NCBI GenBank assembly: GCA_963680875.1
Contig: OY804588.1
Location: 76,594,829-76,658,828, forward strand
DNA length: 64,000 nt
Direction of reading: 5' to 3'
Origin: Bathymodiolus brooksi
Taxonomy: Eukaryota > Mollusca > Bivalvia > Mytilida > Modiolidae
Below are positions 60,001 through 64,000 of this stretch, piece by piece (within the stretch, counting starts at the first letter, position 1; every line of letters begins with the position of its first letter). The translations under genes and the position numbers were made by a program. Under the pieces are notes generated by a model. It worked only from the letters and a program-made list of their open reading frames with translations, did no database searches and had not been told where the DNA came from.

Positions 60001-61568
60001 TTCACATGATAACCTTAGTTCTGTATATTGGATCTTTACCAAACTTGACCACATGATTTCCCTGTGGAAGGGAAGAATCTTATATATTTTGGGGTCATTA
60101 GGTCAAAGGTCAAGGTCAATGTTACTATAAATATAATTTTTGACAACAGGGTCGTTTCTGCATAACTTTAGTTCTGTATATTGGATCTTTACCAAACTTG
60201 ACCACATGATTGCCCTGTGGAAGGGGAAGAACCCTATTTATTTTGGGGTCATTAGGTCAAAGGTCAAGGTCACTGATACTATACATATAATTTTTGACAA
60301 CAGGGTCGTTTGATAATTTATATAGACGGGCGTATTTTGTGATGCACACATTTCTTGTTTGTAATTTACAAAGCCGGGCGCGGATTTTGTAAATTTTAGA
60401 TGCAAATGTCATATTCATATATATACTTTTGTCAAACTGATAGTACCAGGGTTTCTTGTTTTGTATGTATAACATCATTTTATCTACATTATTCCTTGTT
60501 TATAAGTTTTGTAGCTGCTATATACTGCTTAATGGACACAGAGCAACAATCAACCAATCAAAACCATCAATCTTTGCCATGCAGTATTAATTAATTTAAA
60601 TAAATTCAACATCATACCTTCCAGATCTATATATATATATACGTCTGAAAATTAAACCAAGCAGTGTTAGAATTAGATTTTAGAGCTGTCAAATTTTTGT
60701 TCTTCCCTCGACGGGATTTGAACCCACACCATTGATACACTGCAGCACCATTCACTTAGCCTTACGTCCAGCGCCCTCGACCACATCCACTCCCTAAAAT
60801 TATATATATATACATATATTTAATATTTAGTATTAACCTAGTATCACAAGTAACTTTGAGATCCAGTGGGACAGATGTATTGTATGGTTGTCACTTGCTT
60901 AGACGTTTGTATATATATATATACAGTATATATATATGTATATATAATTACATTTTGAATGGAAGCGAATCTGTGGAGGTTCTTGATTTTTTATTTATTT
61001 CTGTATTATCGTTAGAGATCCAGTTTTCAAGAGAGGGAGGGTTGGTATCCCAATAATAGGTTTAACACCACCATATTTTTGTGCCTGTCCGAAGCAAGGG
61101 TTTTTTTTTGTGTCCAGGAATTTGATGTGAGAGGCGATTGCTTGTTTTGGTGATCATGGTATTGATGGAATTCTTGACCATCACTGTTTAAACTTTTCTT
61201 TTGTTTTATTGATGTTTGTGGAATTGGTGATGATCACTGTTTAAACTTTTCTTTTGTTTTATTGATGTTTGTGGAATTGTTGATGATCACTATTTAAATT
61301 TTCTTTTGTTTTGTTGATATTGATGGAATTGTTGCCATGGCTGTTTTAACTTGTCACGACTCTATTGTCTTTTACAGGATACAAGTATATGTTTGATGAG
61401 AAGTTAGTTACTGTATGGTCAGCTCCTAACTACTGCTACAGGTGTGGAAACATAGCAGCAGTATTATCATTTACAGACGCTGACAACAGGGAGGCTAAAT
61501 TGTTCCGTGCTGTACCAGATAATGAGAGAGTTATACCCAAAAAATCAACAACGCCGTACTTCTTATAA
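38884..61568 (+). CDS. PPP6C: Serine/threonine-protein phosphatase 6 catalytic subunit (whole gene, ten coding exons)
   Basis: Ten exons join in frame to 912 nt (303 codons plus TAA), against 305 residues in human PP6c. All PPP-family metal and catalytic motifs are present: GDIHG at 50-54, GDFVDRG at 78-84, GNHE at 110-113, HGG at 161-163, RAH at 233-235, [11 protein letters not shown] near 256-266 and the methylatable C-terminal TTPYFL. Metal ligands therefore fall at D51, H53, D79, N111, H161 and H235, two less than the usual PP6 numbering. The N-terminus (KYLPENDLK at 15-23) and the [12 protein letters not shown] segment are PP6-like rather than PP2A-like. PP6c works as a cytosolic/nuclear holoenzyme with SAPS-domain and ankyrin subunits in mitotic and NF-kB/innate signalling (family knowledge). 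Introns: nine, of which eight are GT-AG and intron 7 is AT-AC (U12 type). Introns hold many SINEs and transposons. Poly(A) candidates: ATTAAA at 61732 and 61839, AATAAA at 62878. Confidence 0.96.
39015..39235 (+). repeat. Family F copy in PPP6C intron 1
   Basis: AGTCACCCCTGGTTTTTAGT, GGCCAATGTGTTGTCTGTCC and CTGATTACCCTTATGGTATC follow the 58455 copy in order. Confidence 0.7.
39401..40724. mobile_element. hAT-like inverted-repeat element in PPP6C intron 1
   Basis: Termini CAGACTTCCCGAAA and TTTCGGGAAGTCTG are perfect inverted 14-mers, flanked on both sides by ATAGAA (39395-39400, 40725-40730). Subterminal GGTCCGA/TCGGACC-type motifs recur. No transposase frame; non-autonomous. Confidence 0.75.
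40725..43020 (+). other. Rest of PPP6C intron 1 before the SINE
   Basis: AT-rich, no coding. At 42397-42440, TATACGCCCGTGTACAATTG and a following hairpin resemble a truncated Helentron-like 5' end. Confidence 0.4.
43021..43292 (+). mobile_element. tRNA-derived SINE, full length (PPP6C intron 1)
   Basis: Head GTGGCTCAATGAGTTAGG (A-box) and GTGGGTTCGCACCCAGC (B-box), body GGTTCTCACCGGGTACTCCG, tail ATGATATAGCTGAAATATTG and AAAGTGGCGTTAAAACACC. Very close to 47518. Confidence 0.92.
43999..44094 (+). CDS. PPP6C: PPP6C exon 2 (codons 24-55)
   Basis: The acceptor TTCCAG ends at 43998 and the donor GTGAGT starts at 44095, both in phase 0. The exon encodes [14 protein letters not shown] and ends with the metal-binding GDIHGQ motif. 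Confidence 0.97.
44457..44675 (-). mobile_element. tRNA-derived SINE (PPP6C intron 2)
   Basis: GTGTTTAATGCCACTTTCAA tail, GTCGCAAGTCACTGACAAAC body, GGGAGTTGAACCCACAAC B-box complement; head truncated. Confidence 0.86.
44713..44822 (+). mobile_element. SINE 3' fragment, inverted to its neighbour
   Basis: GGTTGTTTTCTCCGAGTACT to GAAAGTGGCATTAAACACC; only about 40 bp separate it from the opposite-strand SINE at 44457. Confidence 0.82.
45895..45960 (+). CDS. PPP6C: PPP6C exon 3 (codons 56-77)
   Basis: A polypyrimidine tract and TTTTTTCAG end at 45894; the donor GTAAGT is at 45961. The exon encodes [13 protein letters not shown] to NYIFM, phase 0 at both ends. Confidence 0.97.
45975..46110 (+). 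mobile_element. tRNA-derived SINE of a second type (intron 3)
   Basis: Head CAGTGGTGTAATGGTTAGCG (A-box) and GTGGGTTCAAGCCCC (B-box), then GTCAAACCAAAGACTATGAA and CTTCTCCTCCTAGCAAGCAG. Same family as 58713. It starts 14 bp after the exon 3 donor. No complete tRNA cloverleaf. Confidence 0.8.
46335..46402 (+). CDS. PPP6C: PPP6C exon 4 (codons 78-99 plus two bases)
   Basis: The acceptor TATTACAG ends at 46334; the donor GTAAGT is at 46403. The exon begins with [14 protein letters not shown], the second metal-binding motif, and ends in phase 2. The split codon becomes CAC (His100). Confidence 0.96.
46525..46690 (-). mobile_element. Decayed SINE fragment (intron 4)
   Basis: AGAATTGAACTCATAGTTTA (B-box complement) and CATATGATCATGGCCACGAC are recognisable; the rest is diverged. 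Confidence 0.6.
46816..46889 (+). CDS. PPP6C: PPP6C exon 5 (codons 100-125 in part)
   Basis: The acceptor TTTTAG ends at 46815; the donor GTAAAG begins at 46890. The exon encodes [19 protein letters not shown] and IYGFY, with the catalytic GNHE motif. Asp125 is split with exon 6. Confidence 0.96.
47035..47275 (-). mobile_element. tRNA-derived SINE (intron 5)
   Basis: ATCTTTAATGCCACTTTCAA, GTCGCAAGTCACTGACAAAC and GGGATTCGAACTCATAAC in order. A 30-bp SINE tail scrap also lies at 46924-46953. Confidence 0.85.
47518..47792 (+). mobile_element. tRNA-derived SINE, full length (intron 5)
   Basis: GGTGGCTCAATGAGTTAGGT head to GAAAGTGGCGTTAAGCACC tail; about nine in ten bases match 43021-43292 by eye, so both are young. 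Confidence 0.92.
48688..48862 (+). mobile_element. SINE 3' half (intron 5)
   Basis: GTGGTGTACAACATCATGTG to GAAAGTGGCATTAAACACCA; contains a short internal duplication of GTTTGTCARTGACTTAG. Confidence 0.82.
49112..49252. mobile_element. Small MITE related to the element at 39401
   Basis: CAGTCCTCGAAA ... TTTCGTAAGGACAG termini with inner TACTGGTCCGAATCG motifs, ~140 bp. Confidence 0.5.
49500..49920 (+). repeat. Tandem array of exon-6-like sequence in PPP6C intron 5 (about 8 decayed units)
   Basis: Units of about 53 bp contain CTAATGCCCTGAGATCATGT + TGTAAAGTGTTGAT. This parallels exon 6 CTAATGCTTGGAGATATTGT + TGTAAAGTGTTTGAT (49966-50000), matching at about 29 of 35 positions. The sequence between units (TTTCAGTTCTTTTTGG) resembles what lies between the last unit and the exon 6 acceptor (TTACAGTTCTATTTTG). 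All units have lost the reading frame. Confidence 0.8.
49938..50017 (+). CDS. PPP6C: PPP6C exon 6 (codons 125-151)
   Basis: The acceptor TTTTTAG ends at 49937; the donor GTGAGT is at 50018. The exon encodes [20 protein letters not shown] and LLTIAA. Sequence resembling its middle is repeated about eight times in the intron just upstream (49500-49920). Confidence 0.96.
50733..50975 (+). mobile_element. tRNA-derived SINE, full length (intron 6)
   Basis: GATCGTATGGTAGTTGGAT head, GAGTTCGAATCTCCATC B-box, GTCAGTGACTTACGACAGGT body, ACGATATAACTGAAATATTG tail. The first part of 50640-50720 is a reversed piece of the GTGGACTATTAGTCC repeat. Confidence 0.9.
51060..51177 (+). CDS. PPP6C: PPP6C exon 7 (codons 152-191 in part)
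   Basis: The acceptor TTTTTCAG ends at 51059, after a T run of about 30 at 51009-51034. The exon encodes [19 protein letters not shown] on to [11 protein letters not shown]. The reading frame leaves homology exactly at the G of 51177, where the U12-type donor ATATCCTTTT begins; no GT donor here restores the frame. Confidence 0.95.
51178..51187 (+). other. U12-type 5' splice site of PPP6C intron 7 (AT-AC class)
   Basis: ATATCCTTTT at the exon 7 boundary matches the minor-spliceosome AT-AC donor consensus (ATATCCTT). It is the only position that keeps the conserved FCDLVWSD frame intact when joined to the AC acceptor at 58283-58284. Confidence 0.88.
51325..52150 (-). mobile_element. SINE with internal tandem expansion (intron 7)
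   Basis: Tail TTTGACACCACTTTCAACAG at the left; head ending CGTACGACCACGGCCACGAC at the right. Between them the body motif CCACAAGTCACTGACAAACT is repeated about ten times instead of once. Confidence 0.82.
51421..51950 (-). repeat. 50-bp array (perfect core) within the SINE body
   Basis: TACCAGGAGT recurs at 51491, 51541, 51591, 51641 and 51691, an exact 50-bp period with near-identical units. Flanking units are degenerate and about 60 bp apart. Confidence 0.92.
52540..52621. repeat. Palindromic subterminal repeat
   Basis: TTCCACGATATAGCGTGGAA (52540) and TTCCACGCTATATCGTGGAA (52602) are inverted to each other and each nearly self-complementary. Related CACGATATGTAGTGGAAAAT is near the other end (58146). 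Confidence 0.75.
53019..55350 (+). repeat. Dispersed direct repeat pair inside the 5.8-kb element
   Basis: AATGTTTCGGAAACAT followed by CCGRTT and TTCTGTCAAA-like sequence occurs at about 53024 and 55305. The space between contains the Helentron-like insertion and AT-rich DNA. Confidence 0.5.
53210..53594 (+). mobile_element. Helentron-like (HINE) element
   Basis: 5' hairpin TTATACCCCCGCT...GGGGGGTATA; two ~160-bp tandem units (ATCTGATATTTGGTCAC... TTCCTACTTCCTGTTTGCCG); AGCGGGGGTATCATAAG; then a 3' hairpin GTGAGCATTAGCTCAC shortly before the CTTG end. Subterminal hairpin plus tandem repeats fit rolling-circle, non-autonomous elements known in bivalves. Confidence 0.65.
53595..58199. other. 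Interior of the 5.8-kb element, no gene recognised
   Basis: Very AT-rich. Frames such as 54311-54607 (98 codons, lysine/isoleucine-rich) show no domain or conserved motif. Confidence 0.4.
58265..58284 (+). other. U12-type branch site and AC 3' splice site of PPP6C intron 7
   Basis: TTTACCTTAAC at 58265-58275 matches the U12 branch consensus TTCCTTAAC closely. The candidate branch A (58273 or 58274) lies 10-11 nt before the terminal AC at 58283-58284, the usual short spacing. Joining after this AC gives G+AT = Asp191, then L V W S D. Confidence 0.88.
58285..58376 (+). CDS. PPP6C: PPP6C exon 8 (codons 191-221)
   Basis: The exon begins at an AC acceptor, not the nearby AG at 58289-58290, which would break the frame. 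It encodes [20 protein letters not shown] and [10 protein letters not shown]. The donor GTACGT is at 58377; an earlier AAG/GTAACA lies inside coding sequence and would remove conserved VTNE. Confidence 0.95.
58455..58655 (+). repeat. Family F, unexpanded copy (PPP6C intron 8)
   Basis: GTGCCACTAGTGGAGCAGGA, CCGGAGCACCTGAGTTCACC, GGGGTTCATGTTACCCG, GTTGTCTGTCCTTCGATTTA and CTGATTACCCCTTTGGTATC. It serves as the reference monomer for the 44-, 22- and 59-bp arrays elsewhere. Confidence 0.8.
58713..58870 (+). mobile_element. tRNA-derived SINE of the second type (intron 8)
   Basis: CATCGGTGGTGTAATGAGTA (A-box), GGTGGGTTTGAGCACC (B-box), GTCAAACCAAACACTATGAA and CTTCTCTGCTAAGCATG. Confidence 0.82.
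58890..59050 (-). repeat. SINE-like interspersed fragment
   Basis: GTGATTGTTGTTTAATGCTA, GAGAACAAGTTGATGAGATG and GCTTTGTACTAGACCAGC, as at 2370, 7700 and 15460. Confidence 0.65.
59209..59266 (+). CDS. PPP6C: PPP6C exon 9 (codons 222-241 in part)
   Basis: The acceptor TTTTTCAG ends at 59208; the donor GTAAGT is at 59267. The exon encodes [19 protein letters not shown] with metal ligand H235; Gly241 is split. Confidence 0.97.
59324..60385 (-). mobile_element. tRNA-derived SINE split by a later insertion (intron 9)
   Basis: Tail and body at 59324-59475 (GTGTTTAACAGCACTTTCAG to CGAGTGCACCCTTTT), remainder at 60358-60385 (GTAATTTACAAAGCCGGGCG). The Helentron-like element lies between. Confidence 0.82.
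59476..60357 (+). mobile_element. Helentron-like (pearl/HINE-type) element with five ~157-bp tandem units
   Basis: Begins TATACGCCCGTCTCGAGACG (self-complementary). Units carry GGATCTTTACCAAACTTGAC, GGGGTCATTAGGTCAAAGGT and GACAACAGGGTCGTTT, with starts near 59521, 59681, 59838, 59994 and 60150. Ends AGACGGGCGTAT then TTTCTTG. No coding sequence; frames of 61-82 codons follow the units. Confidence 0.75.
60612..60800 (-). mobile_element. tRNA-derived SINE of a third type (intron 9)
   Basis: B-box complement CGACGGGATTTGAACCCACA, then CACTTAGCCTTACGTCCAGC (A-box side). Tail AGACG(TA)n with TTTAATTTTCAGACG orientation at the left. Not a folding tRNA gene by inspection. Confidence 0.7.
61165..61325 (+). 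repeat. 53-bp tandem repeat immediately upstream of PPP6C exon 10
   Basis: CATCACTGTTTAAACTTTTC and TTTTATTGATGTTTGTGGAA recur at 61181, 61234 and 61287. One related copy lies in intron 2 (about 45485-45530). Confidence 0.88.
61378..61568 (+). CDS. PPP6C: PPP6C exon 10 (codons 241-303 and stop)
   Basis: The acceptor TTTTACAG ends at 61377. The exon encodes [20 protein letters not shown], continues through RCGNIAAV, and ends [17 protein letters not shown], the conserved PP6 tail. Confidence 0.97.
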
Positions 61569-63095
61569 ATCTGTAGACATTAATGAACTTAAGTACACAA
61601 ATACTTTTATGATTCTGAAATATCTACAGAGAGTGGAAGACAAACAATTGTTTTTTTTTTTATCTAAAATGTTGCAAAAATTAGCTACACATATATTTAT
61701 TTATTGAAAATGGATTATTTAAATTGATTGGATTAAAATTTGGTCAGATTACAGAAGGCTTTGATTAACAGAACTTTTTTTTTTTTTAAAAGAAAGAGTT
61801 TTTAATCAGACTTACTGTACTTTCTGTATGTTATCAACATTAAATACATATTATTTTTGTAAAATAGTTAGCTGTAATTGGTGGAGAGTTTTTTTCTACT
61901 AACACAGAGACAAATCTGGACAGTTTTTCTACAGTTACCTGCTGGGCTCTGTAAAATGACAATTTTAGTTGCCCAGGTAAAATTCTTGGGGTCCAGCAAA
62001 TGACAGTTGTCTCCCTTATCAATGTGACAATACATACATTCATACCATTGAAGTCATACATAATGATTGTGCTAATAATTATTTCAAAGCAAATTCTTCA
62101 TTCATGTTTATGATTCTTGGCTTTACAAAAAGGGGGCTGATTATGTCATGTGTTATAATATGTTATGCCCCCCCGCCATCCTAGCATTTCACAAATGATT
62201 AAAGGTCATGTCCATGTAAAAATTTGTATATCAATACTTTATTTAGTCAGCAGAGTTTATGTTTGCGTTGTGATTATTAAACATGACAAAGGCTGTGTAA
62301 AGTTTTTACCAGTTTTATTGGCAGGTCATAAGTACATTTGGACATGGCCTCTAATCAGGTTCTCTCAGATGAACATAGCTGACTTTAACCAGACTGAAAC
62401 AGACCTATTATTGTGTCATCATCAGATATATACCATTGACATGCTTTTTTTTCATTAAATAATTTTTCACAATTTTAATGTTTTAAATGATAACATCAAA
62501 TCATAGTGTATAGTACATCAACATTAATTAATGTACTGCAATAGTAGTCCCCCTCTTATAAGGCCATTCCCACCAAACACCACCCCTCTTATGAAACCAC
62601 TTCCACCAAAGACCACCCTTCTGATGAAGCCACTGCCATGAAAGGCCACTCTTCTTAAAACGCTACTACTATGAAATGCCTCCCCTTTTATCAGGTCAGA
62701 TATCCAATGCACAAAGTAAAATACTTCTAAATTGTGCCCTTCAAGAGAGGTCACCTCTGTTAGAAGGCCACTTTGTTGTTCTAGACAGGGTGGAGTGTAA
62801 CAGGAGGGGGACTGCTGTTGAAGAAACTGGTGTCATAAACATGATTCAAATATATTGTATATAATTTTTAAGTTGTAAATAAAAGATATGATTTGTATTG
62901 TTTTGTATCTTTTGTGATGCCTTAGGTGAACGTTTTATTTAACTTTTTCTAGCCATGATATAGCTGAAAAATTGCTGAGTTGGTGTTAAACAACAATTAC
63001 TCTAGCTAATCATGGCAAACGTTTGTGTGATCTTTTGCAATCAATTTGCATCCACCATAAATATATGTTTGCCATTGTCCATAATCTGTACTGTG
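61569..63095 (+). other. PPP6C 3' UTR / downstream flank
   Basis: AT-rich with no gene. A degenerate ~33-bp repeat (CCACCAAAGACCACCCTTCT type) occupies 62550-62700, and a SINE tail scrap (CATGATATAGCTGAAAAATT) lies at 62954-62990. Confidence 0.45.
62878..62883 (+). terminator. Candidate poly(A) signal AATAAA downstream of PPP6C
   Basis: This is a canonical hexamer 1.3 kb after the stop, followed by T/G-rich sequence. Nearer ATTAAA variants at 61732 and 61839 are equally possible. Confidence 0.3.
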
Positions 63096-63560
63096 TCGGT
63101 GGTATAATGCTTAGTGTACTCGGTGGTGTAATGCTTAGTGTACTCGGTGGTGTAATGCTTAGTGTACTCTGTGTTGTAATGCTTAGTGTATTCGGTGGTG
63201 TAATGCTTAGTGTACTTGGTGGTGTAATGCTTAGTGTACTCGGTGGTGTACTCTGTGTTGTAATGCTTAGTGTACTCTGTGTTGTAATGCTTAGTGTACT
63301 TGGTGGTGTAATGCTTAGTGTACTCAGTGGTGTAATGCTTAGTGTACTCGGTGGTGTAATGTTTAGTGTACTTGGTGGTGTAATGCTTAGTGTACTTGGT
63401 GGTGTAATGCTTAGTGTACTTGGTGGTGTAATGCTTAGTGTACTCAGTGGTGTAATGCTTAGTGTACTCGGTGGTGTAATGTTTAGTGTTCTTGGTGGTG
63501 TAATGCTTAGTGTACTTGGTGGTGTAATGTTTAGTGTACTTGGTGGTGTAATGCTTATTG
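63096..63560 (+). repeat. 24-bp minisatellite made of a tRNA-SINE A-box segment (about 19 units)
   Basis: Unit CGGTGGTGTAATGCTTAGTG + TACT; starts at 63121 and 63145. It parallels the SINE head at 58718 (CGGTGGTGTAATGAGTAGCG). One 8-bp-shortened unit near 63240 shifts phase. Frames of 181-218 codons on both strands (MLSVLGGV / STLSITPP) are repeat artefacts. Confidence 0.93.
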
Positions 63561-64000
63561 TACTCGTCACAAGTTTGGTAGATCATTGGTTTGTGAGTAC
63601 ATGTGTAATGTTGTTTAGTCCCCTCTGGACATCTATCCCTTTGGGTTTTATTGTATTTTTGGTCAATGTTTGGCAGTAACTGTATGTAATAAAGATATAG
63701 GTTTGTCTATCCCACTGCCAGTTAGAATGTGCTATATAAACCACATAGGTAGGAGCAATTGGTATACTATTATCAAAATTTGGAAAATTTATAATGGCAA
63801 GTTGTCTCTTTTGTCATAACATCTGATAGGAAGTTGACCATTGGTTTCAAATTTGTCCTAGATGTCAAGAAATTAGTTCTTTGAGGTTTCATGGAATCCA
63901 TTTGCCAAGTTTGGGTTATTCATTGAAAGAACATTATACCTGGAAATGAGATTAATATCTTTAGCTTCTGTAATTTTTTGTTTATGTATATAAAATCGAC
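63561..64000. other. 3' end of window, nothing recognised
   Basis: A short SINE-like stretch (63560-63590) and then AT-rich sequence with no gene. Confidence 0.4.

Noticed and set aside
60715..60795. Possible minus-strand tRNA gene
   Set aside because: Good B-box, but continuation into a (TA)n-ended body marks it as a SINE head.
63010..63679. Frames of 181-218 codons on both strands (MLSVLGGV and STLSITPP repeats)
   Set aside because: The 24-bp array keeps several frames open; the DNA unit is a tRNA-SINE head segment.

Overview
The window is AT-rich, intron- and repeat-laden eukaryotic DNA. tRNA-derived SINEs ending in a '...TGAAATATTG(T/C)TGAAAGTGGCGTTAA' type tail (quoted in parts below), Helentron-like insertions with ~157-160 bp internal tandem repeats, and an intron-poor Mab-21-domain gene together suggest a bivalve mollusc, most likely a mytilid mussel. 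That assignment is inference; no species-specific marker was read. Only two protein-coding genes can be supported, both on the + strand.

Layout. (1) 1-24.5 kb holds no supportable gene. It is a mosaic of a few recurring modules: M1 (about 0.98-4.75, 5.05-10.37, 17.93-20.03 and 22.49-24.0 kb), which carries a 44-bp minisatellite in three of its four copies; M2, a 49-bp minisatellite (4.74-5.04, 10.37-11.02, 12.1-13.03, 20.04-21.1 kb); and M3, an AT-rich unit (11.03-12.08, 13.05-14.1, 16.84-17.38, 21.44-22.48 kb). There are also local 24-, 25-, 80- and 42-bp arrays. Comparing module copies exposes later insertions: a foldback element at 6.16 kb, a hAT-like element at 9.12-10.24 kb, a SINE at 13.2 kb and a second foldback at 21.86 kb. 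(2) 25.04-27.02 kb is one long open reading frame of 658 codons encoding a Mab-21/cGAS-like nucleotidyltransferase-fold protein with TPR-like repeats at its C-terminus. Its first ATG lies in a SINE remnant and a good 3' splice site follows, so the true N-terminus is probably in an upstream exon. (3) 27.0-38.8 kb is intergenic: SINEs, a ~750-bp tandem duplication, a 22-bp array (31.4-32.2 kb), a 2.35-kb Mutator-like inverted-repeat element with a perfect 9-bp target duplication (32.85-35.20 kb), and a 59-bp array interrupted by a 1.24-kb inverted-repeat element (36.1-38.0 kb). (4) 38.88-61.57 kb is a complete ten-exon gene for the catalytic subunit of serine/threonine protein phosphatase 6 (PPP6C, 303 aa). 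Its introns are full of SINEs and transposons. Intron 7 is a U12-type AT-AC intron and has absorbed a 5.8-kb TA-flanked element. Intron 5 carries a decayed tandem array built from exon 6 sequence. (5) 61.6-64 kb holds the likely PPP6C 3' UTR or flank, and a 24-bp minisatellite made from a tRNA-SINE A-box segment.

Gene relationship. The two genes are 12 kb apart on the same strand. A cGAS-like sensor and PP6 both have links to innate signalling in animals, but nothing in the sequence shows functional coupling here.
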